A DNA stretch of 42,341 nucleotides from positions 1 through 42,341 of the forward strand of contig NZ_BAAAHE010000068.1 of the NCBI RefSeq assembly GCF_039525035.1, read 5' to 3'. This DNA is from Sporichthya brevicatena. Lineage in GTDB: Bacteria > Actinomycetota > Actinomycetes > Sporichthyales > Sporichthyaceae. The notes below the pieces were generated by a model. It saw nothing but the letters and a program-made list of their open reading frames with translations. It did not search any database and was not told the origin of the DNA. The translations under genes and the position numbers were made by a program. Below are positions 23,351 through 31,917 of this stretch, in pieces. Position 1 is the first letter of the stretch, and each line of letters starts with the position of its first letter.

Positions 23351-25216
23351 ATGAGGGTGAAGACGCCGAGAGCGGTCGTCGCGGCGGCCGGGGTGCTCGG
23401 CCTCCTGGCTGCCGTCACGACGGGGGCATCGACCACCGCGCGCGCCGCGGACTCGCCCGCTGAGTCCGCGACGCGCGCCGGTAGCGCCCCGGACACCCTG
23501 CACCTGCCCGAGGTGACGAGCCTCGCGCTCTCGCCCCAGCTCCAGGAGATGCTCGGGGCGACGACGATCGACCTGGACACGCTCGCGAAGCTGCGCGCGG
23601 CGCGGCCGTCGATCCCGGGGGAGAAGACCCCGCCGGTCGGGACCACGCTGCTGTGGCCGGCGCTCGACGCCGCCAAGGGCGGGCCGATCGGGGTGTACCT
23701 CAAGCAGTACACGCTGCGGGCCGTTGGCAACCACGTCGAGGTGTGGGTGGCCTCCGGGCAGGACGGCACCTCCCAAGGCATCCGCTTCCCCGAGGGCGAC
23801 TGCCGTAACGACGTGCCCGGCTCCGTCGAGATCACCGACGCGCAGCTCAAGAGCCTGGTCTCGGAGTTCGACAACAACATCTACCCGAAGGAGACCGCCG
23901 CCTTCTCCACACCGCGGGACCGGGCGGGGATCAACACCATCCCGGGCCTGTCCGCGGCCGGCGTCAACTTCGCGGGCGACGGCGACAACACCGTCACGCT
24001 CGTCGACAACGTGCGCGACCCGAACTTCTACGAGTTCCCGGAGAACCGGTCCTACATCGCCGGGTTCTTCATGCCGCTGCTCAACGAGCTCACCGACCGC
24101 AACATCATGACGATCGACGCCTTCGACTGGCTGCACCGCACGGGCGCCAACCCGAAGGACGAGCCGGACGACGACCTGTGCAAGTCGCGCCCCGCGCGCC
24201 CGCGGTCCTACGAGGGCACGTTCGCGCACGAGTGGCAACACCTGCTGCACTACTACCAGGACTCGCTCGAGCACACCTGGGTCAACGAGGGCCTGTCCGA
24301 GTTCACCGAGACGCTGGTCGGGTACGCCGACGCCACTCTGACGGTGGATCAGGCCGGATCGCAGGGTTCGCTGCACTGCTTCCAGGGCTGGTCGATCGTG
24401 AAGGCCCGTGGCAACCCGAACCCGCAGGCGTGCGGTGGTCCGCAGAATTCACTGACCAAGTGGGGTGACGAGGGCGAGGGCTCCGAGATCCTCGCCGACT
24501 ACGGCAACGCCTGGTCGTTCATGCTCTTCCTCTACGACCGTTGGGGCGTGGAGATCCTGGCCGGCCTGCATCGCGACAAGGAGGCGCAGGGGCTCACCAG
24601 CGTCCAGCGCCAGCTCGACCAGGTCGCGTCCGGGACCAAGGTGCTCGACGTCCTGCACGACTACCAGTTGATGAACCTGCTCGACCGGTTCGTCGACCGC
24701 AAGGACGGGCAGGTCCGCGGCATCGCCAAGGAGCGTGTGACGAGCAAGAGCCTGAACGCGACCGTGAACCTCGAGAACCCGGCGTCGTACGCGAAACCGG
24801 GCGCGGCGCCGAACGGCGCGGACTACATCGTCCTGCGTCAGGGCAAGGACGCGTTGCCGACCTCGTTCGGTTTCACCGGCGCAAAGATGCTCCCCGGCGC
24901 TCAGGAGTCCTCGAGCGGGGACGACCCGATCGCGCTGCTCGACGAGATCCTCTTCGGCTCGCCGGAGGAGGGCGCCGGCACGGTCGCCAACTGGCACGTC
25001 AGTCTCGTCGGCATCGACGCCAAGAAGCACCGGGCGCTCGTCCGCTCGGTCGACGGGTTCGACGTCTCCTTCGGGGCGAAGGACCTCGCGGCGTTCAGGT
25101 CGTACCCGCTGCTCGTCGCGGTCGTCAGCCACGACGACCCGGTGGACACCGAGACCAACGGCGACGAGAACGCGCCCTACACCTACACGGTCAACGGCCG
25201 GGAGCAGACGGGCTGA
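23351..25216 (+). CDS. secreted gluzincin-type zinc metallopeptidase
   Basis: The 621-residue protein has a signal peptide (to about residue 33, TTARAAD) and a catalytic centre AHEWQHLLHYY (His293, Glu294, His297) with a third ligand candidate Glu313 in WVNEGLSEF. This HExxH...NEG arrangement fits the M30/hyicolysin-like or immune-inhibitor-like peptidases. A TLVDNVRDPNFY segment and GFFMP upstream resemble pre-catalytic strands of that group. GGAG precedes the ATG. The gene follows the NTR-like protein in the same direction (75 bases), which invites the idea of an enzyme-inhibitor pair, although no interaction is shown. Its end overlaps the opposing GAF gene by 26 bases. Confidence 0.75.
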   Translation: MRVKTPRAVVAAAGVLGLLAAVTTGASTTARAADSPAESATRAGSAPDTLHLPEVTSLALSPQLQEMLGATTIDLDTLAKLRAARPSIPGEKTPPVGTTLLWPALDAAKGGPIGVYLKQYTLRAVGNHVEVWVASGQDGTSQGIRFPEGDCRNDVPGSVEITDAQLKSLVSEFDNNIYPKETAAFSTPRDRAGINTIPGLSAAGVNFAGDGDNTVTLVDNVRDPNFYEFPENRSYIAGFFMPLLNELTDRNIMTIDAFDWLHRTGANPKDEPDDDLCKSRPARPRSYEGTFAHEWQHLLHYYQDSLEHTWVNEGLSEFTETLVGYADATLTVDQAGSQGSLHCFQGWSIVKARGNPNPQACGGPQNSLTKWGDEGEGSEILADYGNAWSFMLFLYDRWGVEILAGLHRDKEAQGLTSVQRQLDQVASGTKVLDVLHDYQLMNLLDRFVDRKDGQVRGIAKERVTSKSLNATVNLENPASYAKPGAAPNGADYIVLRQGKDALPTSFGFTGAKMLPGAQESSSGDDPIALLDEILFGSPEEGAGTVANWHVSLVGIDAKKHRALVRSVDGFDVSFGAKDLAAFRSYPLLVAVVSHDDPVDTETNGDENAPYTYTVNGREQTG

Positions 25217-25712
25217 CGAGGCGCAGGACGGTCTCGCCGATGCCGAGCGAGAGCTCGGTGAAGAAGCGCCGGCCGGCGGTGTGGAACGCCTCGCCGGTGC
25301 TGGCGCCGAGGGCGAGGAACAGCAGCAACTGCCCGTCGTCGTGGATCGGGACGGTCACGACCGAGGACACGCCCTGCTTCTCGAGCAGGTGGTCCACGAT
25401 CGACTCCCGGTCCTCGCCGACCAGGAACGCGGTCGGGTTGCCCTCCCGCAGTTCGTCGAGGACGCGCGGGACGATCTCCGAGATCGTCGCGTTGATCTCG
25501 GTCCCGGGGTCGAAGACGCTCTCCGCGAGCGACCAGGACGCCAGGATCCGGATCGACGGCTCCTCGGACGGCTGCGCGCAGAAGCTCGCGTGCCAGAGGT
25601 CGAACCGGGGCCGCAGGAGCCGCACCACCCCGTGGAGGGCCTCGTCGAGATTCGTCGCGGCCTGCACGGCGGCGACCGTCTCCTCGACCAGGGTCGCGTC
25701 GTCCTTGGCCAT
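25191..25712 (-). CDS. GAF-domain protein
   Basis: The 173-residue protein is a single GAF-like sensor domain: a helix (ETVAAVQAATNLDEALHGVV), strands around FDLWHASFC and IRILASWS, VPRVLDELREGNP, and a conserved GVSSVVTVPIHDDGQLLLFLALG strand pair. No output domain is fused. GGAGGACC is upstream of the ATG at 25712. The ligand is unknown. It reads away from the DHA2 transporter gene, and the two share a 133-base promoter region. Confidence 0.75.
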   Translation of the reverse strand: MAKDDATLVEETVAAVQAATNLDEALHGVVRLLRPRFDLWHASFCAQPSEEPSIRILASWSLAESVFDPGTEINATISEIVPRVLDELREGNPTAFLVGEDRESIVDHLLEKQGVSSVVTVPIHDDGQLLLFLALGASTGEAFHTAGRRFFTELSLGIGETVLRLVSPSAPGR

Positions 25713-25797
25713 CTCGCCGGTCCTCCGATCCGTTCGCCGGAAAGGTGATTCCGACATTCGGCCGGTCTCTAACCTCCGGCTGTCCGGCGGATTCTCA

Positions 25798-25830
25798 CCG
25801 CGATAACCTGACTGCGTTTGGTTATCGCGG
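25798..25830. promoter_or_regulatory. 11-bp inverted repeat upstream of the DHA2 transporter
   Basis: CCGCGATAACC at 25798-25808 and GGTTATCGCGG at 25820-25830 are exact inverted repeats with an 11-base spacer. The repeat ends directly before the ribosome site (GGAGAGG, from 25832) of the transporter. It could be the operator of a TetR- or MarR-type repressor or an mRNA hairpin controlling the ribosome site. No adjacent repressor gene is apparent. Confidence 0.65.
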
Positions 25831-25845
25831 CGGAGAGGCCGGCCG

Positions 25846-27405
25846 GTGGCGCAGCAGTACGTCGAGGGCCGGGTCCGGCTGATCGCGATGCTGGTCGCGA
25901 CCTGCGGCGCGGCGACCAGCGTGTTCCTCACCCTCGGGGTCACGTTCTCGGGAGCGCCGCAGATCGCGGCGGCGCTGCGGGCCGATCAGGCCGACCTGCA
26001 GTGGATCGGCGACGTGTACCCGCTCGTGGTCGCGGCGATCCTGTTGCCCGCCGGCGTCCTCGGTGATCGCCTCGGCCGCAAGAAGGCGTTGGTGGCCGGT
26101 ACGGGGGTGCTCGCGGCCGGGATGTTCCTCGTCGCCCGGTCGGACTCGCCCGGCGCGATGATCGCGGCGCTCTTCTTCTCCGCGCTCGGTGCGGGGGTCG
26201 CGTTCCCCGCCACACTGGCGACGATCACGGTCGCCGTCGCCCCGGAGCGGCGCAGCACCGCGGTCGGGATCTGGGCCGCGGCGGTGCCGATGGGTGGCAT
26301 GTGCGGCACGCTGATCGGCGGGGTGCTGATCGCGACGACCGACACCTGGCGTGCGGGGTACGTCGTCCTCGGCGTGCTCGCCGTGGTGTTCGCGCTGCTG
26401 GCGCTGGTCGTCGTGCCGGAGACGCGCGACCCGGTCCGTCAGCCCCTCGACCCGGTGGGCGTCGTCCTGTCCGTGGTGGGCATCGCGGCGCTGGTGCTCG
26501 GCGTCACTGAGGGGCCGTCACACGGCTGGACCGACCGGGGGACGCTCGGGTGGCTCGCGCTCGCCGGCGTCGCGCTGGCCGCGTTCGTCCGGTGGGAGCT
26601 CGGCCGGACCCGCCCGCTGCTCGACCTGCGGCTCTTTCGGGAGGAGGGGGTCGCCCCCGCCGCCGTCGCGATCTGGGCCGTGTTCTTCGGCACCTACGCG
26701 ATGGCCTTCCTGTCGTTCCAGTACCTCGCGTTCGCACTGGAGTTCTCCGCCCTGCGGGCCGCGCTGGGCCTGCTCCCCTTCGGCGTGACGATGATTCCGC
26801 TCGCCGTCCTGGGCCCGCGGCTCGCGGCGCGGTACGGGACCCGTGCGGTGGTGGCGACGTCGCTGCTGGCGGGCGCGGTCGGGGCGAGCCTGTCGGGCGT
26901 GCTCGCCGTGTGGCAGGGCTACTGGGGTCTCGCGATCGGACTCGCGCTCCTCGGGGCGATCGGGCTCGGCGGCGGTCCGGTGACGGAGGAGATCACCCGC
27001 CGCCTGCCCGCCGCGAAGCAGGGTGTCGCGTCGGCGGTGAACAACCTGACCCGCGAACTCGGCGCGGTGTTCGGGGTCGCGTTCACCGGAACCGCGTTCA
27101 ACATCGGCTACCGGCACGAGATCTCCGCCGCGCTCGACCCCGCGGCCGACCCGCTGGCTGCTCTCGCGCAGGACTCTCCGGCGTCCGGCCTCGCCGCCGC
27201 CGGTCAGGCCGGGGCGGACGCGCCGACGTACGTGACCGCCGTGCTCGACGGCGTCGACACCGGCTGGCTCGCCGCGATGGGCACCGTCGCCGCGTTCTGT
27301 GCGCTTGCGACCGGCTACTTCCTGGCGCGCTACCCGGCGCGGGACGACCGGCCGGCGGGTGAGGTCACAGACCCGCGTCCGACAACGACCGCAGCGTCTG
27401 GCTGA
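25846..27405 (+). CDS. MFS drug-exporter-type transporter, DHA2 (14-helix) family
   Basis: The 519-residue membrane protein has about 14 hydrophobic helices. Between helices 2 and 3 is GVLGDRLGRKKAL (motif A), and helix 5 carries GGMCGTLIGGVLI, the antiporter motif C. TAVGIWAAAVPMGG is typical of DHA2 (QacA/EmrB-like) exporters. The substrate cannot be deduced. The GTG at 25846 has GGAGAGG before it. A clean inverted repeat at 25798-25830 suggests local repression. The last 41 bases overlap the DUF4404 gene on the other strand. Confidence 0.9.
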   Translation: MAQQYVEGRVRLIAMLVATCGAATSVFLTLGVTFSGAPQIAAALRADQADLQWIGDVYPLVVAAILLPAGVLGDRLGRKKALVAGTGVLAAGMFLVARSDSPGAMIAALFFSALGAGVAFPATLATITVAVAPERRSTAVGIWAAAVPMGGMCGTLIGGVLIATTDTWRAGYVVLGVLAVVFALLALVVVPETRDPVRQPLDPVGVVLSVVGIAALVLGVTEGPSHGWTDRGTLGWLALAGVALAAFVRWELGRTRPLLDLRLFREEGVAPAAVAIWAVFFGTYAMAFLSFQYLAFALEFSALRAALGLLPFGVTMIPLAVLGPRLAARYGTRAVVATSLLAGAVGASLSGVLAVWQGYWGLAIGLALLGAIGLGGGPVTEEITRRLPAAKQGVASAVNNLTRELGAVFGVAFTGTAFNIGYRHEISAALDPAADPLAALAQDSPASGLAAAGQAGADAPTYVTAVLDGVDTGWLAAMGTVAAFCALATGYFLARYPARDDRPAGEVTDPRPTTTAASG

Positions 27406-27649
27406 TCGCCTGCGCGAGTCGCGGGTGCTGGGCCTGCCAGCGGTCCTCGGCGTCCTCGAGGATCTCGACGATCCGCGAGTGCTTCTCGGGATCCTCGTCC
27501 GCCGGCCGGTCGTGGGCCAGGTGGTCCGCGACCTCGGCCCGGAGCTCGGACAGGGAGTCGGCTCCCTCGGTCGTCTCGTCCTCGGCGTCCGGGTCGTGCC
27601 GGTCGAGGATCTCGTCCAGTTCGTCGAGCAGGCGCCGGAAGGGGTTCAC
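27365..27649 (-). CDS. DUF4404 family protein
   Basis: The 94-residue acidic helical protein matches DUF4404: MNPFRRLLDELDEILD at the start and the family-typical ending HPRLAQAISQTLRSLSDAGL. It has no signal or membrane segment. Function is unknown. The GTG at 27649 has only a weak ribosome site. It overlaps the end of the MFS gene and diverges from the MDMPI-like gene with 22 bases between their starts, so the promoters must overlap. Confidence 0.75.
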   Translation of the reverse strand: MNPFRRLLDELDEILDRHDPDAEDETTEGADSLSELRAEVADHLAHDRPADEDPEKHSRIVEILEDAEDRWQAQHPRLAQAISQTLRSLSDAGL

Positions 27650-27671
27650 GGGGTCAGCCTAGGTTGCTGGC

Positions 27672-28322
27672 ATGGACTTCAGCACCGCGTGGGGCGATCT
27701 TCTGGCGGCGGTGGCAGCGCTCGACGCGGCCGACTTCGCCCAGCCGTCGGGCTGTGCGGGGTGGCTCGTCCGGGACCTGGTCTGCCATCTCGTCATCGAC
27801 GCGCAGGACGTGCTGATCACCCTGGCGACGCCCGCCGCCGGGCCGGCGACCCGGGACGCGGCGTCGTACTGGACCGTCGGGAACGCCCCGCCGACCGGGG
27901 ACGACCCCCTCGACGCGCTCACCGTGCGCCTGGCCGCCGCGTACGAGGACCCCGCCCTGCTGCAGTTCCACCTCGACGACGTCGGATCCGCCGCGGGGCG
28001 GGCGGCGGCGCTCGCCGACCGGGCGGCTCCGGTGCGGACGCAGGGCGAGGTGCTGCGCGTCGGGGACTACCTCGACGCCTACGTCCTGGAGGCGACGCTG
28101 CACCACCTCGACCTCGTGGCCCACCTGGATCGGCCGGGGCCGGCCGCCGCGTCCCGGGCGGCGGCGCGGGCGCTGCTCGAGCGGATCGCGGCGGCGAAGT
28201 TCCCGGCGGCCTGGCCGGACGCCGAGGCCCTCCAGGTCGGCACCGGGCGGCGGCCCCTGACGCCCGACCTGGCCGCTGACCTGGGTGAACTCGCGGAGCG
28301 CGTGCCGCTGATCCTGGGCTGA
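27672..28322 (+). CDS. maleylpyruvate isomerase N-terminal (MDMPI/DinB-like) domain protein
   Basis: The 216-residue protein has the four-helix MDMPI_N layout: an opening helix, SGCAGWLVRDLVCHLVIDAQDVL with the metal-binding His, and the later YVLEATLHHLDLVAHLDRPG with two His. Such proteins are mycothiol-dependent or DinB-like metalloenzymes, the thiol system of actinobacteria. The exact reaction is unknown. The ATG at 27672 lies six bases after TAGGTT (27660-27665) without a ribosome site, consistent with a leaderless transcript. Confidence 0.75.
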   Translation: MDFSTAWGDLLAAVAALDAADFAQPSGCAGWLVRDLVCHLVIDAQDVLITLATPAAGPATRDAASYWTVGNAPPTGDDPLDALTVRLAAAYEDPALLQFHLDDVGSAAGRAAALADRAAPVRTQGEVLRVGDYLDAYVLEATLHHLDLVAHLDRPGPAAASRAAARALLERIAAAKFPAAWPDAEALQVGTGRRPLTPDLAADLGELAERVPLILG

Positions 28323-28339
28323 CCGGTCGTGTGAGGCAT

Positions 28340-28363
28340 CTTGCATGCAAGCTTGCATGCAAG
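28340..28363. promoter_or_regulatory. tandem palindromic operator of the GntR gene
   Basis: Two adjacent identical 12-bp perfect palindromes, CTTGCATGCAAG, fill 28340-28351 and 28352-28363. A -10-like TACGCT follows at 28369-28374, and the ATG is at 28382, so bound regulator would cover the -35 region. TTGCATGCAA resembles the TTGTATACAA-like sites of FadR/VanR-type GntR regulators, supporting self-control by the downstream gene product. Confidence 0.85.
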
Positions 28364-28381
28364 CGGGGTACGCTGCTGCGG

Positions 28382-29065
28382 ATGACCTCAGCCCCCGCGG
28401 CCCAGCGCGTGTACGACCGAATCCGGCAGGAGATCCTCGACGGGACGCTCGCCGGCGGCAGCCTGCTCAGCGAGGTCGAGGTCGCCGCGCGGCTCGGGGT
28501 CAGCCGGACGCCCGTGCACGAGGCCTTCCGCAAGCTCGAGGCCGAGGACCTGCTGGAGCTGGCGCCGCGGCGCGGCGCGATCGTCGTCCCGGTCCGGCCG
28601 GGGGAGGCGGCGGACGTCCTCGAGATCCGCCATGCGCTCGAGGTCTCCGCGGCCCGCCGCCTGGCGCACGCGGACCCCGCGGTGCGCGAGGCCTTCCGCG
28701 CCGCCGCGGCCGCGCTGCTCGCCGAGCAGGACCGCATCGCCGCCGCCGGTGACCTCGCGGCGTTCGCGGCGGCCGACGCCGACTTCCACCGCGCGATCGT
28801 GACCGCCTCGGGCAACCAGATCGCGGACCGCGTCTACGCCTCGCTGGCCGACCGTCAGCAGCGCATGACGATCGGCGCCGTCGGCGCCCGCACGGACCGT
28901 CTGCCGGTCCTCGCCGACGAGCACCGCCAGTTGGCCGGTCTCGTCGTCGACGCCGAGGTGGCAGCGTTCGAGGCCCTGCTCGCGCGGCACTTCCTGACGA
29001 CCCATCAGAGCGTGCTCGGCCAGGCCGGGACGCAGCCGATCTTCGCCGTGCGGGAGGACGCGTGA
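28382..29065 (+). CDS. GntR family regulator, FadR/FCD type
   Basis: The 227-residue protein has an N-terminal winged helix (YDRIRQEILDGTLAGGSLLS, then VAARLGVSRTPVHEAFRKLE as the recognition helix) and a C-terminal helical FCD ligand domain with DADFHRAIVTASGN, whose Asp/His are the usual metal ligands. It likely senses a small carboxylate-like effector. The ATG is seven bases after a -10-like hexamer and lacks a ribosome site, so the transcript may be leaderless. It overlaps the next gene (GTGA), so it is cotranscribed with, and probably controls, the MFS transporter. Confidence 0.9.
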   Translation: MTSAPAAQRVYDRIRQEILDGTLAGGSLLSEVEVAARLGVSRTPVHEAFRKLEAEDLLELAPRRGAIVVPVRPGEAADVLEIRHALEVSAARRLAHADPAVREAFRAAAAALLAEQDRIAAAGDLAAFAAADADFHRAIVTASGNQIADRVYASLADRQQRMTIGAVGARTDRLPVLADEHRQLAGLVVDAEVAAFEALLARHFLTTHQSVLGQAGTQPIFAVREDA

Positions 29066-30327
29066 GCGTCGACGCCTCGCTCCGCCCGCCCGCGACCGAC
29101 GCCGCGACCGACGCCGCGACCGCCGTGGACGACCCGCACCCGCACGCCTGGCGTCGCGTCGCCGCGGCCATGTTCGTCATCGGCTGGGGCGGCAACCAGT
29201 TCACGCCGCTGCTCTCGGTCTACAAGGAGCTCGGCGGGTTCACCCAGCTCGACGTCGACGTCTTCCTCGGCGCCTACGTCTTCGGTCTCATCCCCGGCCT
29301 GCTCGTCGCGTCCGCGCTGTCGAACCGGCTCGGTCGCCGCCCGGTGCTGCTGGCCGGGCTGTGGTCCGCGCTCGTCGGCACGCTGCTGCTCTCGCTCGGG
29401 GTGCACGGCGGCTATGCCGGTGTCGTCGGCGGCCGGATGCTCAGCGGCGTGTCCGTCGGCATCGCGATGTCCGTGGGCACGACGTGGGTCAGCGAACTCG
29501 CGACGCGCTCGGGGACGCGCTCGGGCGCCGGGGCGCGCCGCTCCGCGCTCTGGCTGACCGCCGGGCTCGGACTGGGACCGGCGTCGGCCGGTCTGCTCGC
29601 GCAGTACGCGAGCCCCGCGCTGACGTGGCCGTTCCTGACCCACGCGCTGCTGTGCGTGCCCGCGATCGTGCTGCTGACCACGGCGCCCTGGGCGGAGACC
29701 CGGGCGCGCCGCACCGAGCCGCTGCGCCTGGCCGACCTGCGTGTGCCTGCGGTGCGGCACCGCCGCTTCCTCCGCGTCGTTCTGCCGATGGCGCCGTGGG
29801 TGTTCGGCTCCGCCGCTGTCGCCTACGCGATCGTGCCCCAGCAGGTCGAGGGCGCCGTCGGGGAGTGGGCGCTGTTGTTCGCGGCCGCGCTCGCCGTCGG
29901 GACGCTCGGGACGGGCGTGCTCGTCCAGCCCGTCGCGCGGCGGCTCGACGACGCCGGCTCGGCGCGCGCGATCGTCGTGTCGATGGCGCTGATGACCGTC
30001 GGTGTCGCGCTCGCGGCCGTCACCGCGGCGACCGAGTCGCCCTGGCTCGCCGCGCCCGTCGCGCTGCTGCTCGGCGCGGCCTACGGCATCGCGGTCGTGT
30101 CCGGGCTGCTCGAGGTCCAGCGCATCGCGCGGCCCGACGAGCTCGCCGGCCTGACCGGGGTCTACTACGCGCTCTGCTACGTCGGCTTCCTGCTCCCGGC
30201 GGTCCTCGCCGGGCTCGCGCACTGGTTCGGCTACCCGGCGATGCTCACCGCCGTCGCGGTGCTCGCCGCCGGCTGCGCCGCGGTGTGCGCCGCCCACTGG
30301 GCGAAGCACCTCCCCGCCGCGGCCTGA
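29062..30327 (+). CDS. MFS transporter cotranslated with GntR regulator
   Basis: The 421-residue protein has about 12 hydrophobic helices; SNRLGRRPVLLAGLW after helix 2 is MFS motif A, and a central loop separates the halves near residue 220. An Ala/Thr/Asp-rich N-terminus contains a 12-bp tandem repeat (29092-29115). The GTG start overlaps the GntR stop. The transport substrate is probably the effector or a related compound of the regulator. It cannot be classed further than a 12-helix MFS permease. Confidence 0.88.
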   Translation: MSVDASLRPPATDAATDAATAVDDPHPHAWRRVAAAMFVIGWGGNQFTPLLSVYKELGGFTQLDVDVFLGAYVFGLIPGLLVASALSNRLGRRPVLLAGLWSALVGTLLLSLGVHGGYAGVVGGRMLSGVSVGIAMSVGTTWVSELATRSGTRSGAGARRSALWLTAGLGLGPASAGLLAQYASPALTWPFLTHALLCVPAIVLLTTAPWAETRARRTEPLRLADLRVPAVRHRRFLRVVLPMAPWVFGSAAVAYAIVPQQVEGAVGEWALLFAAALAVGTLGTGVLVQPVARRLDDAGSARAIVVSMALMTVGVALAAVTAATESPWLAAPVALLLGAAYGIAVVSGLLEVQRIARPDELAGLTGVYYALCYVGFLLPAVLAGLAHWFGYPAMLTAVAVLAAGCAAVCAAHWAKHLPAAA

Positions 30328-30493
30328 GACGGCCGTCACGCCGGTCTGTCCGGATTGACCGCGGATGTCGGGCGGCAATGTCCAGGGCTTACCCAAAGGC
30401 AAGGCAACCCGGAGAACGATCACGGCCGCGCACGGTGGACTGAGCGATAACTACGGGGTGTAGGTGAGCCCTTTGAACCAAGGAGAGCGCGAA

Positions 30494-31006
30494 ATGAAGA
30501 TCGCCGTGCGGGCTGGTCGTACCGCCGCTGTCGTGGCTGGTGCCGTCGTGTGTGCGGCGGTCGCGCTGCCCACGATCGCGAAGGCTGACTCCGGGGACTC
30601 CGCGGAGTGCCCCGCGGCCCGCGTCACCGGGCTCTCGTCCGCGCTCGACACGGTCGGCACCGCCGCGGCCGCCGGCCCGTCGATCGCCTTCGGCGTGCTG
30701 CTCGTCCCGCTGTCGCAGCCACTGCCGCCGCCGTTCGACACCGTCCAGTCCCAGGTGCTCTCGGGTGCCGCCGACGGGGTCCAGCAGCTCCGCTCGGACG
30801 CCCCCGGTTACGTCGACCAGCTCCGCGCGGGCGTCGCCCCGTTCGCGGCCGGCAACGACGTCGCGAACCAGGGTGTGAACGCGGTCGCCGACACCCTCGA
30901 CACCGTCGCCGACGCCGCCGGCCCCGCCATCGCCCCGGTCGACCGGACTCTGCACGAGACCGCGACGATCGTTCGCTCCAACACGGAGGTCGCCGCCTCC
31001 TGCTGA
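30494..31006 (+). CDS. small secreted hypothetical protein
   Basis: The 170-residue product has a clear signal peptide (MKIAVRAGRTAAVVAGAVV, cleavage near PTIAKADS). The mature part is Ala/Val/Asp-rich and helical, with one Cys near the start (SAECPAAR) and one as the last residue (AASC), which could link ends or partners. AAGGAGAG is eight bases before the ATG. The 166-base region before the gene has a TGTCCGGATTGACC direct-repeat motif at 30347-30360 and no obvious gene. I do not recognise the family. Confidence 0.7.
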   Translation: MKIAVRAGRTAAVVAGAVVCAAVALPTIAKADSGDSAECPAARVTGLSSALDTVGTAAAAGPSIAFGVLLVPLSQPLPPPFDTVQSQVLSGAADGVQQLRSDAPGYVDQLRAGVAPFAAGNDVANQGVNAVADTLDTVADAAGPAIAPVDRTLHETATIVRSNTEVAASC

Positions 31007-31059
31007 CGTCGCCGACGTAGAGTTTCGCGGTCGTCGGAAGGACCGCGGGGGACAGGCGC

Positions 31060-31743
31060 GTGAGCAAGCAGTCGTACACCGCTGAGGTGACCGCGGTGAC
31101 GCGGCAGTCGCCGAGCCTGATGCGGGTGGAGCTCGGGGGCGAGGGTCTCGCGGAGTTCCGTTCGCTCGGCGTCCCCGACGAGGCGTGCGTGTTCGAGTTC
31201 CCGGCGCCGGACTCGCCGCGTCGGCACCTGCCCGAGCCCGGGCGTTGGTACTCCCTGGCCGAGGTCGGGCCGCGGCGGATGGTGATCGGCATCGTCCTGC
31301 ACCCCGGCGGCCGGGGCTCGGGCTGGGCCGAGCGCGCGACGGTCGGCGAGACGCTGCGCATCACCGAGCACAACAGCTGGTTCAAGCGCCCCGCGGACGC
31401 CGCCTGGCAGATCCTCCTCGGCGACATCACCGCCCTGCCGGCGTTCGCCCGCATCTGCGCCGAGAGCACGATCCCGACCCAGGTGGTCCTCGAGGTCCCC
31501 GACCCGGCCGACGAGATCCCGATCCCGGCGGCCGAGGTCCGCTGGGTCCACAACGCCGACCTCGCCGCGCACAGCACGCTCGGCGACCTGGTCCGCGGGC
31601 TGCACCGCCCCGAGGGGCCGGGTTACGTCTACGTCGCGGGGGAGTCGAAGGCCACCCGCACCGCGCGCAAGTTCCTCCGGGACGAGTGGAGCCTCGGCAA
31701 CGACCGCTTCGGGGCCATCGGGTACTGGCGCCACGCGCGTTGA
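31060..31743 (+). CDS. siderophore-interacting protein (SIP) family flavoprotein
   Basis: The 227-residue protein fits the SIP/ViuB family of FAD-containing ferric-siderophore reductases, shorter than the usual 250-280. GRWYSLAEVG stands for the FAD-binding RxYS/T motif, followed by HPGGRGSGWAERATVGE, a NAD(P)H-side segment LLGDITALPAF, and the family C-terminus GESKATRTARKFL... ending FGAIGYWR. It would release iron from siderophores in the cytoplasm. The GTG at 31060 has GGGGGACA upstream. No siderophore genes are adjacent, and the upstream gene encodes an unrelated exported protein. Confidence 0.8.
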   Translation: MSKQSYTAEVTAVTRQSPSLMRVELGGEGLAEFRSLGVPDEACVFEFPAPDSPRRHLPEPGRWYSLAEVGPRRMVIGIVLHPGGRGSGWAERATVGETLRITEHNSWFKRPADAAWQILLGDITALPAFARICAESTIPTQVVLEVPDPADEIPIPAAEVRWVHNADLAAHSTLGDLVRGLHRPEGPGYVYVAGESKATRTARKFLRDEWSLGNDRFGAIGYWRHAR

Positions 31744-31845
31744 GCCCGGCACCGCCGAGGAAATCGGTCGTGTGACCGACTTTTGTGCTCGCGACCTCTT
31801 TACGTGACGGCCCGATCCGAGTGAGATGGGTCCGGGCGCTTTCCT

Positions 31846-31857
31846 GACAAACGCCCC
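31846..31857. promoter_or_regulatory. 12-base promoter motif shared with the second binding-protein gene (copy 1)
   Basis: GACAAACGCCCC stands 60 bases before the ATG of the first substrate-binding protein. The identical 12-mer lies 56 bases before the ATG of its paralogue (39135-39146). Both are followed by a TCGT within four bases. A common regulator is inferred. Confidence 0.5.
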
Positions 31858-31917
31858 TCGTTGTCACTATTAGCCGAACCGCCCCCGGTCCCGGATCGGC
31901 TGCGAGGAGGACTCGCC

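Noticed and set aside
29092-29115. 12-bp tandem repeat in the MFS gene as a functional element
   Set aside because: It only encodes two ATDA-type units in a flexible N-terminus, and is best seen as coding slippage.
30361-30493. c-di-GMP or other riboswitch before the small secreted protein
   Set aside because: GGCAAGGCAACCC is suggestive but the required GACGCAAAGCC and receptor elements are absent.
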